A DNA stretch of 64,000 bases, from NCBI RefSeq assembly GCF_013410115.1, contig NZ_JACCCV010000002.1, positions 496,001-560,000 on the forward strand. The letters run 5' to 3'. This document shows, piece by piece, positions 1 to 8,347 of the stretch. Below the pieces are notes generated by a model. That model worked only from the letters and a program-made list of their open reading frames with translations. It was not told where the DNA came from and did not search any database. Within the stretch, counting starts at the first letter, position 1. Each line of letters begins with the position of its first letter. Source of the DNA: Tunturiibacter gelidiferens. Lineage in GTDB: Bacteria > Acidobacteriota > Terriglobia > Terriglobales > Acidobacteriaceae. The translations under genes and the position numbers were made by a program.

Positions 1-241
1 GCTGCAGCTGCCGGCTCGCCAGCTGATTTACTTCGACGGTCTTGATCGGCGTGCTCTCCCCAAAGACACGCCCGAAGACGCCAGGCTGTTTGACAGTCGC
101 GTAGACAGACGCGTCGTTGGTCGTGGCGTTGTCAAAGATGCCGGGCACCAGCGTAATCACCATCGTGATCACGGCAAATCCAATAATGACGGCGAAGATA
201 ATCTTCGTGATGCGGTTGTCCTGCTGCAGAATACGAATCAT
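1..241 (-). CDS. SurA/PpiD-like peptidylprolyl isomerase, N-terminal fragment
   Basis: Only the first 80 codons are in the window; the gene runs off the left edge. The protein opens MIRILQQDNRITKIIFAVII, a short basic head followed by one hydrophobic segment (about residues 13-32). This matches the single-pass anchored N-terminus of acidobacterial SurA_N/PpiD-type periplasmic foldases. Such proteins sit in the inner membrane and help fold exported and outer-membrane proteins. The catalytic parvulin domain is not visible, so the assignment rests on the N-terminal pattern alone. The start is the ATG at 241. The neighbour at 580 is divergent. A different membrane-anchored periplasmic protein cannot be excluded. 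Confidence 0.6.
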   Translation of the reverse strand, partial: MIRILQQDNRITKIIFAVIIGFAVITMVITLVPGIFDNATTNDASVYATVKQPGVFGRVFGESTPIKTVEVNQLASRQLQ

Positions 242-579
242 GCTTGACTAAAACCTTCACTTCGCGCGAGAGCCGTTTCCTCCTCGGAAATGGCTGCGTG
301 CCCGGGATTTTGCGTGACCTTGCGGGGAGGTCTGTCGACCAACGCCACGCCGGTTGCAGGGCAAGCGACAAGTATAAATCACTGGCCTTTGGAATTCATC
401 TCCCCGCTCTTCCGTCCCCGGCTGTCCATCCATGGACAATCATTCCGCTGATGGACACCGGTACATCGCGAAAGCGACCCATAACCCTATGAAATCCAAA
501 GAAAACGGCCACCTCGCATGCATCCTCTGTGGCAAGACAATTGCTAAGTTCCTCATAACTATCTCTCTGAGGATCCCGC
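242..579. other. Divergent intergenic region, no gene seen
   Basis: This is a 338-base gap between the divergent PpiD-like fragment and the ADOP permease. Short reading frames in it lack a ribosome binding site or protein-like composition. It must hold promoters for both flanking genes, but I cannot place them with confidence. Confidence 0.5.
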
Positions 580-3072
580 ATGCGCTCCTTCTTTCAAGAT
601 CTGAAGATCGCCGTCCGTCACCTAGCGAAGTCACCCGGATTCGCCGCCACCGCTATTCTGATGCTTGCTTTAGCCATCGGTGCGACCACCGCCATCTTCT
701 CTCTCGTCGAAGGAGTCCTCCTGCGGCCGCTTCCCTTTCCCGAGCCCAACCGACTAGTCGTCCTCTCGGACATCCTCAAGGGCCTGGACGTCGGCGGTAA
801 CGGCGAGGCCGGCGTCACTGCTCCCGACATTCGCAACTACTCCCGTGACACTCACAGCTTCACCAGCCTCGGCGGCTACCAGTCCACCAGTTACGAGCTC
901 TCCGGCGCAGGCGAACCCGCCAATGTCAACGCAGCACGGATGAGCGGCGGGGTCTTTCCGGCACTCGCTGTTCAGCCACTCCTCGGTCGCTTCTTCACTG
1001 GACAGGAGGACGAGCAGCGACAACAGGTCATGGTGCTAAGCTACGCCACCTGGCAGAGCCGGTTTCAGGGCGATCCCAACATCCTCGGGCGCAAGGTCCT
1101 GCTCGACCGTAAGCCTTACCTCGTCATAGGCGTTATGCCCCGCAACTTCGAATTCCCCCTCGTTCCCGGCCACCTCAATCGTAGCGAACTGTGGGTTCCC
1201 ATCAGCTTCGAACCGCAAGAGCTCGGAACTGGCGCAGCATCATGGAACTTTCAGATGGTGGGCCGCCTCAAGCCAGGCGTCACCGCAACTCAGGCCGTCG
1301 AGGATGCGAACCGGGTCGCTAAGGAGACCATGCGGAACTATCCCGCCTTCATGGAGGGATTCAGCATCACCCCAATCGTCAGGCCGCTCGACGAAGAGAC
1401 CGTCGAAGAGGCGCGGCCTCTCATCCGAACCCTCTTTCTCGCTGTCACCGTCGTTCTATTGATTGCCTGCGCGAACCTCGCCGGTCTTCTTCTGGTGCGC
1501 TCCATTCGGCGGCGCCGGGAGATTGCCGTCCGTCTCGCACTTGGCGCTTCGTCTTCCACGCTGCTTTGGCAGGCCATTCTCGAAAGTCTTGTTCTCAGCA
1601 TATCCGGAGGCATCATAGGACTCCTGCTCGCTGCGATTGCACTGCGCATCGGCATTCAGGCGCTACCGGAGACACTGCCACGCATTGATGAGATCGGCCT
1701 CGACTGGCCGGTCGTCGCCTTTGCGCTTGGGCTTGCGGTGGTCACCGGCGTTCTTTGCGGCCTTGCCCCAGCCTTCGCAGCCATCCGCACCAGCGTCAAC
1801 GACACCCTCAAAGAAGGAGGCCGAACCGGCACCTCCGGCGGCGGCCACGCCAGGTTGCGGTCAGCTCTCGTCATCTCCGAGATCGCCGTCGCCCTCGTTC
1901 TGTTGGCGGCATCTGGGCTGCTGCTCCGCAGCTTCGAGAAGATGCGTCAGGTCGACCTCGGATTTCAGCCCGACCACACCCTCGTCGCCAACTACAGCCT
2001 CCCAAGGAAACAATACGGAACCCAGACTGCAGTCGATGAATTCGATCGCAAGCTACTCAGTCGTTTACGGTCTCTCCCCGGAGTCAAGAGTGTCGGCCTT
2101 ACCACGTTCCTCCCAGCCTCCGGCAACAACTCCAGCAGCGCCTTTGTGGCAGAGGGACACATCCTACCGGCCAACGCCGCAGGTCTCGATCTAGGAACTT
2201 CGATCGCGGTGGACGGAGACTACTTCAGCGCGATGGGCATTTCTTTGCTCCACGGTCGTCTGTTCACCTCCGACGACGACGCCACCAGACAGCCGATCGT
2301 TATCGTCAACCACATGCTGGCCCAGCAGTCCTGGCCCAATCAAAATCCGATCGGAAAACGTTTCCGCCTCGGGACAGAGACGATGAAGACACCGTGGGCC
2401 ACGGTAGTAGGCGAAGTCGCGGACGTGAAGGAGAACTCACCCGACCTACCCCTGAAGCAGCAGTACTACATGCCGGTCGAGCAGCAAGAGGAAATGATCG
2501 GATCACTTGCCTCGCCCACCGACCTCAACGGCAACGGCGGTTACATTGCTCTGCGCACGTCCATGGCGCCCGAGCAAATGGAGAACCTACTGCGCTCCAC
2601 GGTGCACTCTATCGACCCGCAGCTTCCCCTCACCCAGGTCCAGAGCATGGAGCACGCCATCTCGGACTCTGAAGCTCCCCGCCGCTTCAACACTGCGTTG
2701 ATCTCATCCTTCGCCGCTATCGCCGTCCTGCTGGCCGTGCTCGGCATATACAGTGTCATCGCGTTCTCGGTCGCCCTGCGGGTTCAGGAGATGGCCATTC
2801 GCATGGCGCTTGGCTCACAACGCGCGGGCATCGTCCGCCTAGTTGTCACCTCGGGAGCCAGACTTGCACTCTTAGGTTGCGCGATTGGCCTAGCAGGAGC
2901 CCTCGCCGCCTCCCGTTTGCTGCGCTCCTTCCTCTTCGGGGTCAGTGCCTTTGATCCTCTCGTACTGACCCTCGCGACACTTTCGCTTCTGCTGCTCGCA
3001 CTGGGTGCTTCCCTGCTACCGGCCCGTCGCGCAGCATCCGTTGATCTAACCCAGGCGCTCCGGTCCGAGTAG
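580..3072 (+). CDS. ADOP family ABC transporter permease (MacB/FtsX type)
   Basis: An 830-residue inner-membrane protein with the acidobacterial duplicated orphan permease layout. A conserved head (MRSFFQDLKIAVRHL) precedes a first membrane segment (about 20-45), a periplasmic MacB core domain (about 50-265), three FtsX-type segments (about 280-400), a second membrane segment plus periplasmic core (about 425-690), and a final FtsX-type group (about 700-825). The length is normal for the family. These permeases resemble MacB without its ATPase and are usually found as multiple paralogues. The exported substrate is unknown. No ATPase or adaptor adjoins it; the nearest candidates are at 28.4-30.7 kb. 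The ATG start follows a GAGGATC stretch. Confidence 0.88.
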   Translation: MRSFFQDLKIAVRHLAKSPGFAATAILMLALAIGATTAIFSLVEGVLLRPLPFPEPNRLVVLSDILKGLDVGGNGEAGVTAPDIRNYSRDTHSFTSLGGYQSTSYELSGAGEPANVNAARMSGGVFPALAVQPLLGRFFTGQEDEQRQQVMVLSYATWQSRFQGDPNILGRKVLLDRKPYLVIGVMPRNFEFPLVPGHLNRSELWVPISFEPQELGTGAASWNFQMVGRLKPGVTATQAVEDANRVAKETMRNYPAFMEGFSITPIVRPLDEETVEEARPLIRTLFLAVTVVLLIACANLAGLLLVRSIRRRREIAVRLALGASSSTLLWQAILESLVLSISGGIIGLLLAAIALRIGIQALPETLPRIDEIGLDWPVVAFALGLAVVTGVLCGLAPAFAAIRTSVNDTLKEGGRTGTSGGGHARLRSALVISEIAVALVLLAASGLLLRSFEKMRQVDLGFQPDHTLVANYSLPRKQYGTQTAVDEFDRKLLSRLRSLPGVKSVGLTTFLPASGNNSSSAFVAEGHILPANAAGLDLGTSIAVDGDYFSAMGISLLHGRLFTSDDDATRQPIVIVNHMLAQQSWPNQNPIGKRFRLGTETMKTPWATVVGEVADVKENSPDLPLKQQYYMPVEQQEEMIGSLASPTDLNGNGGYIALRTSMAPEQMENLLRSTVHSIDPQLPLTQVQSMEHAISDSEAPRRFNTALISSFAAIAVLLAVLGIYSVIAFSVALRVQEMAIRMALGSQRAGIVRLVVTSGARLALLGCAIGLAGALAASRLLRSFLFGVSAFDPLVLTLATLSLLLLALGASLLPARRAASVDLTQALRSE

Positions 3073-3228
3073 TCAACGGGCGTTGCCTTGCCTCGCCTCT
3101 CGGGATGGAAATTCAAGCGAAAAGGGAGTGACAAAAAAATACGGCACATCTAGCGTGGTCAGGTAGGCGGAAACGCGATATATGGAGCGGCGCACTCAAG
3201 CAAAATATCGAGCGGCGAGACGAATCAG

Positions 3229-3618
3229 CTACTGCTTCGCAACACCGGCAGGGCCCGATCCAGCCGGAGCGGGCATATACACGATCACCTCACCCGGTCG
3301 CGTGTAATGCAGCTCTTCGCGCGCTTGATGTTCAATCGCGTTCGGATCACTCTGCAGCCTGCCGACGTGCCCCTTCAACAGGTCATTCTCCCGTTGTAGA
3401 GTACGCAGCTGGCCGTCCAGGCTCTGCGCATCATTGCGTTTCTGCTGATAAACCGTCAGCCCATTCTGCCCAAAGATAACGTGGTAACCCATCGCCACCG
3501 CGAGCACTGCAGCCGCGCCCGTAGCGACCTTCCTCCAACCGACACGGCCCTGCTCATACAAACGGACGATTGCACTCGACCGCTTCGCACTCGTGCCTGT
3601 TGTCTTTAAACGAGCCAT
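3229..3618 (-). CDS. Septum formation initiator (FtsB/DivIC-like) protein
   Basis: A 129-residue bitopic protein. A basic cytoplasmic head (MARLKTTGTSAKRSS) leads to one membrane helix (about residues 31-50). A periplasmic coiled coil follows (about 55-95), with heptad-like Q/L/E/N spacing, then a short RPGE-containing motif and a Pro/Ala tail. Coiled coil followed by an 'ARE..hytRPGEv' segment is typical of FtsB/DivIC proteins, which bridge FtsQ and FtsL in the divisome. The ATG at 3618 is chosen because the upstream 13-residue extension has no family-like features. The gene stands alone between two plus-strand genes. Confidence 0.8.
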   Translation of the reverse strand: MARLKTTGTSAKRSSAIVRLYEQGRVGWRKVATGAAAVLAVAMGYHVIFGQNGLTVYQQKRNDAQSLDGQLRTLQRENDLLKGHVGRLQSDPNAIEHQAREELHYTRPGEVIVYMPAPAGSGPAGVAKQ

Positions 3619-4038
3619 CTCAAATTCCAGTACAAACTTCACCCCCTTCACCGTCAAGTGGAAAACCCGATTCCAGCTGGCACGTACCTACTTCATACCG
3701 TCTCGCCACGAATACTCCCCGAAACCGCAAGCCTGTCCGGCTGCCAAAGCGGAAACCGAAAAACTGCACGAAGCGCAGGTCCCTTGTTATCCTTCTTGTA
3801 GAGCATGCCGACTTTCTTTGCCATCTCGACCCACCATTTCTCTACTCGCAACCAACCAGCGTCACGGTCTTTCCTCCGCAACGGGCTTACAATCGAGGAA
3901 CCAACGTCGCCTCTCGCTAAAGCCTTCATACCGTCTCAAGCCTATATAACATCCACACCAGACGTTCCATCTAAAAGTCGACACCGCCGACCCAGCATCG
4001 AAACGTCAACAAAGCACCAGCGCGAAAGGACCTCAAGC
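3619..4038. other. Intergenic region between ftsB-like gene and bioY
   Basis: About 420 bases between divergent genes. A 78-codon minus-strand frame (3693-3929) ends in a fairly protein-like stretch (WVEMAKKVGMLYKKDNKG), but it has no recognisable family and no clear ribosome binding site. I do not call it a gene. I recognise no biotin-responsive operator upstream of bioY. Confidence 0.4.
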
Positions 4039-4635
4039 ATGCAATCCGCCACCTCCTCTCAACTCGGTCTCGCCCACCGCTCCGGATCGCTTCAGGAGTC
4101 CCTCTCCGGCAAAGTCATGCTCACCGTCGCAGCCAGCGCCTTCGTCGGCATCTGCGCCCACATCTCTCTGCCGCTTCCCTTCACGCCCGTGCCGCTCACG
4201 TTGCAGAACTTCGCCGTCATCCTCGTCGGCATGCTGCTCGGCCCGGTCGTCGGCTTCTCCGCGATGGTCCTCTATCTTGCTGAAGGAGCTATGGGCCTCC
4301 CCGTCTTCACGCCCCACAGTGTCGGCGGCATCGCGCACCTGCTCGGCCCCAACGCGGGCTACCTCTTCTCCTACCCTGTGGCCGCAGCGACTGCCGGTTG
4401 GAGCGTTCGTGCCATGCAGCGCATCACCTCCCGGTTCCGAGCCGGCCTCGTAGCCGCCACAATCGCCAGCGCACCAATCTTCCTCCTCGGAGCAGGCTGG
4501 CTCTCGCATCTCCTCCACACCAACGCAGCAGCCACATGGACCATGGCCATCGCTCCGTTCCTCCCCGGTGAAGTCGTCAAGATCACCACCGCCGCCGGCA
4601 TCTTCAGTTCACTCCAACGCTGGCGTCAGTCCTAA
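4039..4635 (+). CDS. bioY: BioY biotin transporter substrate-binding component
   Basis: A 198-residue polytopic membrane protein. It has the BioY signature around residues 45-110: PFTPVPLTLQ, then a glycine-rich stretch (GMLLGP) and LYLAEGAMGLPVF, ending in GYLFSYPVAA. About six hydrophobic segments fit the S component of an energy-coupling factor transporter for biotin. The ATG at 4039 is preferred because AAAGGA lies about eight bases upstream; the open frame extends 78 codons further without family similarity. No ecfT or ecfA genes adjoin, so BioY either shares an ECF module encoded elsewhere or works alone. Biotin uptake would supply AccB, encoded at 38.8 kb. Confidence 0.92.
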   Translation: MQSATSSQLGLAHRSGSLQESLSGKVMLTVAASAFVGICAHISLPLPFTPVPLTLQNFAVILVGMLLGPVVGFSAMVLYLAEGAMGLPVFTPHSVGGIAHLLGPNAGYLFSYPVAAATAGWSVRAMQRITSRFRAGLVAATIASAPIFLLGAGWLSHLLHTNAAATWTMAIAPFLPGEVVKITTAAGIFSSLQRWRQS

Positions 4636-4730
4636 CCAAGCAACCCGACCGCAAGCATCCAACCTCAGCGCAGGGCCACTCTACTCCCCCTGCGCATCAC
4701 ACAGGTATCACGAAGTCCGAAGGAAGCATC

Positions 4731-5585
4731 ATGACCACCGCAACCACCGCAATCCAGGAAATCAGCATCGCCCACAGCCCCGACTCCGACGACGCCTTCA
4801 TGTTCTACGGCCTCGCCACCAACAAGGTCCGAGTCCCCGGCTTCAAGTTCACCCACACTCTCACCGATATCGAGACCCTTAATCATCGCGCAATCGACGA
4901 AGCTTTCTACGACGTCACCGCCATCTCCTTCCACGCCTACCCTTACCTGCAGGACAATTACACCCTCATGTCCTGCGGCGGCAGCGTCGGCGAAGGATAC
5001 GGCCCCATGATCGTCGCGCCGCGCAAGCTCTCTCTCGACGACATCAAGAAGACTCGGATCGCCGTTCCCGGCACTCTCACCACCGCCTACCTCACCCTCA
5101 AGCTGTTCGCCCCTGATGTCGAAACCGTCACAGTTCCTTTCGACAAAATCATTCCCGCCGTCGTTGCGGGCGAGTTCGACGCTGGCCTTATCATTCACGA
5201 AGGCCAACTCACCTACGCCAACGATGGCCTCATCAAGCTCCTCGATCTAGGCCAGTGGTGGCGCGAACAGACCGGCCTACCTCTGCCGCTCGGTGGCAAC
5301 GCCATCCGACGCTCCCTCGGCGCCGAAACCCTTCTTACCACCACGAACGCCCTGCGCGACAGCATCCAACATGCCCTCGACAACCGCGAAGAGGCCCTGA
5401 CCTACGCGATGCAGTTCGCCCGCGACCTCGACCCCACCCTCGCCAACCGCTTCGTCGGCATGTACGTCAATGAGCGCACTCTCAACTACGGCGAAGACGG
5501 CAAAGAAGCTATTCGCAAGCTGCTCGCTATGGGCTACGAGCGCGGCATCATCCCCCATCGCGCCAACGTAGATTTCGTCGGGTAG
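4731..5585 (+). CDS. mqnD: MqnD-like 1,4-dihydroxy-6-naphthoate synthase
   Basis: A 284-residue protein with the periplasmic-binding-protein-like fold of the MqnA/MqnD family. SIAHSPDSDDAFMFYGL (residues 11-27) corresponds to the family's SPxxxDxFxF substrate-loop motif. GYGPMIVAP and the GGNAIRR segment (about 185) are also typical. MqnD converts cyclic dehypoxanthinyl futalosine to 1,4-dihydroxy-6-naphthoate in the futalosine menaquinone pathway, which Acidobacteriota generally use. AGGAAG precedes the ATG by about seven bases. It lies 95 bases after bioY and is followed by a strong hairpin. MqnA, a related enzyme, is the main alternative. Confidence 0.75.
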   Translation: MTTATTAIQEISIAHSPDSDDAFMFYGLATNKVRVPGFKFTHTLTDIETLNHRAIDEAFYDVTAISFHAYPYLQDNYTLMSCGGSVGEGYGPMIVAPRKLSLDDIKKTRIAVPGTLTTAYLTLKLFAPDVETVTVPFDKIIPAVVAGEFDAGLIIHEGQLTYANDGLIKLLDLGQWWREQTGLPLPLGGNAIRRSLGAETLLTTTNALRDSIQHALDNREEALTYAMQFARDLDPTLANRFVGMYVNERTLNYGEDGKEAIRKLLAMGYERGIIPHRANVDFVG

Positions 5586-5641
5586 CCTAAGGTTTGTAGC
5601 CCCTCGAGTACTAATCGCGGCAAAAATACTTTCGTCCAACT

Positions 5642-5684
5642 CACAGCTTGCAGCCCCTGTTTTACGCTGCAAGCTGTGTTATCT
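5642..5684 (+). terminator. Hairpin terminator after mqnD
   Basis: A perfect 13-bp inverted repeat: CACAGCTTGCAGC at 5642-5654 pairs with GCTGCAAGCTGTG at 5666-5678 across an 11-nt loop. A short T-rich tail (TTATCTTT) follows. It lies about 57 bases after the mqnD stop and before tRNA-Lys, so it probably ends the bioY-mqnD transcript. Confidence 0.65.
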
Positions 5685-5769
5685 TTAACAAGTCGAGTAA
5701 TTGAGTCCTGCCTGAAATACCCCATGCAACGACTCTTACCGATCTCCTCTCTGGGAGCAAAAACCAAAA

Positions 5770-5845
5770 GGACGCGTAGCTCAGTTGGTAGAGCATTCGA
5801 CTCTTAATCGACTGGTCGTAGGTTCGATCCCTACCGCGTCCACCA
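5770..5845 (+). tRNA. tRNA-Lys (anticodon CTT)
   Basis: A full cloverleaf can be drawn. The acceptor arms are GGACGCG (5770-5776) and CGCGTCC (5835-5841), the D arm is GCTCAGTTGGTAGAGC, and the anticodon loop is CTCTTAA with anticodon CTT. The T arm contains GGTTCGATCC. The discriminator is A at 5842 and CCA (5843-5845) is encoded. The first anticodon-stem pair is a mismatch (T/C). The amino-sugar locus begins about 200 bases downstream, so this tRNA is a possible integration site. Confidence 0.95.
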
Positions 5846-5965
5846 CTTCACCAGAGTGAAAATGAAAAATCCCGCGTCCAGGTCACTCGTAGACCGCCAC
5901 CCCGAGAACTCCGCTATCTTATTCATCGGTTATGCTCAACCACACGTCGCGGGTATAGCAGCATC

Positions 5966-6040
5966 ATGATCAAAGAGTTCGGCGGCGGCGACATTCGAAA
6001 CGTCCTGCTGTTTGATAGCGCGGCCGAACAGCGGATTTGA
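5966..6040 (+). pseudogene. Possible EF-G-like 5' gene remnant
   Basis: A 24-codon frame starting at the ATG at 5966 reads MIKEFGGGDIRNVLLF and then loses any resemblance before a stop. The xxIRNVxxx pattern after a short acidic/glycine head resembles the beginning of EF-G and EF-G-like GTPases, where a G1 loop (GHxxSGKT) should follow. No G1 loop is present. This could be the broken 5' end of such a gene beside tRNA-Lys, or chance. There is no good ribosome binding site. Confidence 0.2.
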
Positions 6041-6048
6041 GCTTTAGC

Positions 6049-8079
6049 TTAGCGAGTTGCAGCCACCAATACTTCCACTCCAGGAACAATCATATCGAGG
6101 AGGACTGCATGTGGCGCTTCCAGCGATTTTAACGAGGAGAGCTGCCCCTGCCGATCAGTTGGGCTAACCGTCTCGCGGTTCTCAAGAGAACCTAGAGCCG
6201 ACAAGCCAATAGCTGCAGCCATACTCAGATTGTGCGAAACCGATACAAGTTCCGCGGTTAATGCAGACTGTGGCAAGTATCGCTGCAGCACAGCATCATT
6301 GTCACGCCAGAGGGTGAGCGACTGCCTCGCCTGTTGCCAGTCTGACGGCGTGGCCTTTCCAATGGCGATACGATTGGCCGCGTCACGGAACTCGCGAGCG
6401 CAATCGCTCTCTGGGGGCACAGCGTCAACCATTCGATTCAGCGGAGTAAAACTATCGTAGTTCCCCAACTCCTCGCGGGCGTATTCTTTCGGCGGTTCGA
6501 CCGCACTAGCAAGCACCTTCAACGAGGATGAATCCACATCACCTATCATGCGCTGTAGCATTCGCTCGCTGACGGAGCGGTAAGTTTGGCCATAATATTC
6601 GAGATCTCTTGAGACAATCGCAAGCCGTCGATACATTGAGTCGATGCCGTTCGTTTCCTTCGGCGACCACAACCGTTCGGCGATGGCCGCGGTGCGGGGC
6701 CAGATGCGGCTCCCAATCGTCTCTGGAGTTACGTATTCTGTCCACATCGTCGCCTCACCGCCCATGATGTTGCTTTGCTGCTCCGAAGTCAGTTTGACGG
6801 TGGCGCTCTCGAGCGGATCAACTGCATAGTGTTGAGAAGCCGGCTCATTGAGGTCGATGTAATAACCCGCGGAGAGAATGCCACGATTGCCACGCAGTGC
6901 GGCCTGCGCAAGGGAATCCTGTCCACGCCATGACTGGATCACGACGTCCTTGGGAGTATCAGGCTGCAGGACTTCATCCCAGCCGACGGTAATCTTGCCG
7001 CGCTTCGTGACCAACTTTTGAACACGACCGGTGAAATATGCCTGTAGGGCCGCATTATCCTTGATCCCATGTTCGCGCATGTATTGTGTAATGCGCGAGT
7101 TTGCTTGCCATTCCTTGCCATTGCACTCGTCGCCGCCGATATGGAAATAGGCGTCCGGAAACAGTGCTGTCATTTCTCCGATGAAACGGTCAAGAAACTT
7201 GTAGGTGGCTTCGCGAGTTGGATCCATCGCCTGATCGAAGATGCCCCACTTACGCTCGATCCGATATGGGCCTTTGCCGCTCGCCAGATCCGGGTATCCG
7301 ACGAACCACGAAGTGGCGTGGCCCGGCATATCGAACTCTGGGATGACGCGTATGCCACGGTCGCGCGCGTACTCGATGGTGTCGCGGATCTGGTCCTGTG
7401 TGTAGTAGAGGCCGTCGGATCCCTTTTGTTGTAATAGCGGAAAGACTTTGCTCTCTACGCGAAAGCCCTGGTCTTCGGATAGATGCCAGTGAAAGACATT
7501 GAGCTTCACAGCCTCCATTCCGTCCAGAGTCTGGCGAATCACATCGAGCGGCATGAAGTGGCGTCCTGCATCAATCATCAGCCCGCGCCAAGCAAAACGC
7601 GGCCTGTCCTCGATCGTCATCGAGGCGACGGCGAAACCCTGCGGCGACGTCTGCACCAGCTGAAGGAATGTCTGTAGCCCATGCAGAATGCCGAGCGGGT
7701 TCGGAGCGCTCAACAGCACCCTAGCTGGCGCAACCTCGAGGCGGTAGGACTCGTCCTCTCCGAGTTGTTCAACCTCCGCGCTCGGTTCTGCTGTCTTTAT
7801 AACGAACTGAGGCTGATTCACCGCGGAAGCGGGCCAATGAAGGATTCCGGTCTCGCGTGTGAGATTGATGAGGAAGCGGTCGCGCGCCCGCTCCAGTCGC
7901 GGTTCGGTGTGGCCTTGGAAGACAATCTGAAATCCGCCATCGATCGGAAAGCTACCCGTACCCTCGACCATATGAGCTGGCAGCGGCATGATGGGCAGTG
8001 GTGTGTCCGCTTGCAGCGGCGAACCGCCAGCTAAAAATGCACAAGCAAGCACTACTGATGACATCCGTGCTGACAGCAT
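6049..8079 (-). CDS. GH20 beta-N-acetylhexosaminidase, exported
   Basis: A 676-residue glycoside hydrolase of family 20. It has a signal peptide (about residues 1-25), a GH20b-type domain (to about 150), and a TIM barrel starting at FAWRGLMIDAGRHFMP. The catalytic Asp-Glu pair is in HIGGDECNGKEW (D317-E318). It cleaves terminal N-acetylglucosamine or N-acetylgalactosamine from chitin oligomers, peptidoglycan fragments or glycans, most likely in the periplasm. The ATG at 8079 is chosen because GGGAGGAG lies just upstream and a signal peptide follows; the frame continues 30 codons further without either. It is the first gene of the amino-sugar locus, downstream of and co-directional with the TonB-dependent receptor, with a 268-base gap. 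Confidence 0.92.
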   Translation of the reverse strand: MLSARMSSVVLACAFLAGGSPLQADTPLPIMPLPAHMVEGTGSFPIDGGFQIVFQGHTEPRLERARDRFLINLTRETGILHWPASAVNQPQFVIKTAEPSAEVEQLGEDESYRLEVAPARVLLSAPNPLGILHGLQTFLQLVQTSPQGFAVASMTIEDRPRFAWRGLMIDAGRHFMPLDVIRQTLDGMEAVKLNVFHWHLSEDQGFRVESKVFPLLQQKGSDGLYYTQDQIRDTIEYARDRGIRVIPEFDMPGHATSWFVGYPDLASGKGPYRIERKWGIFDQAMDPTREATYKFLDRFIGEMTALFPDAYFHIGGDECNGKEWQANSRITQYMREHGIKDNAALQAYFTGRVQKLVTKRGKITVGWDEVLQPDTPKDVVIQSWRGQDSLAQAALRGNRGILSAGYYIDLNEPASQHYAVDPLESATVKLTSEQQSNIMGGEATMWTEYVTPETIGSRIWPRTAAIAERLWSPKETNGIDSMYRRLAIVSRDLEYYGQTYRSVSERMLQRMIGDVDSSSLKVLASAVEPPKEYAREELGNYDSFTPLNRMVDAVPPESDCAREFRDAANRIAIGKATPSDWQQARQSLTLWRDNDAVLQRYLPQSALTAELVSVSHNLSMAAAIGLSALGSLENRETVSPTDRQGQLSSLKSLEAPHAVLLDMIVPGVEVLVAATR

Positions 8080-8347
8080 TGGTATCTCCTCCCAGTTTTG
8101 TGATGCAGAGCTTGATGTCTGAGTAAGGGCACACCCCACTCCCCGGCAAAAACGTGCCAAAGTATTCATAATATATGACTTAGGTTTGGACTCAAATCTA
8201 CCGCAACTAGAAATTCGGAGCGGCCTGGAACTGTTGGGCCTCGTTCTCTAACCCTCTTTTCCACCGTCAATTTGTCAAGCAGCCGGACAAATGCTGGCTG
8301 AACCGCACTGAGCGATTCAACCAGCTTGTTTCCTTCTCTCATTTTGT

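Noticed and set aside
8080..8347. Third LacI operator upstream of the GH20 gene (GTATTCATAATATATGAC)
   Set aside because: It shares only the TATTCA half and lacks the central CG and the second half-site.
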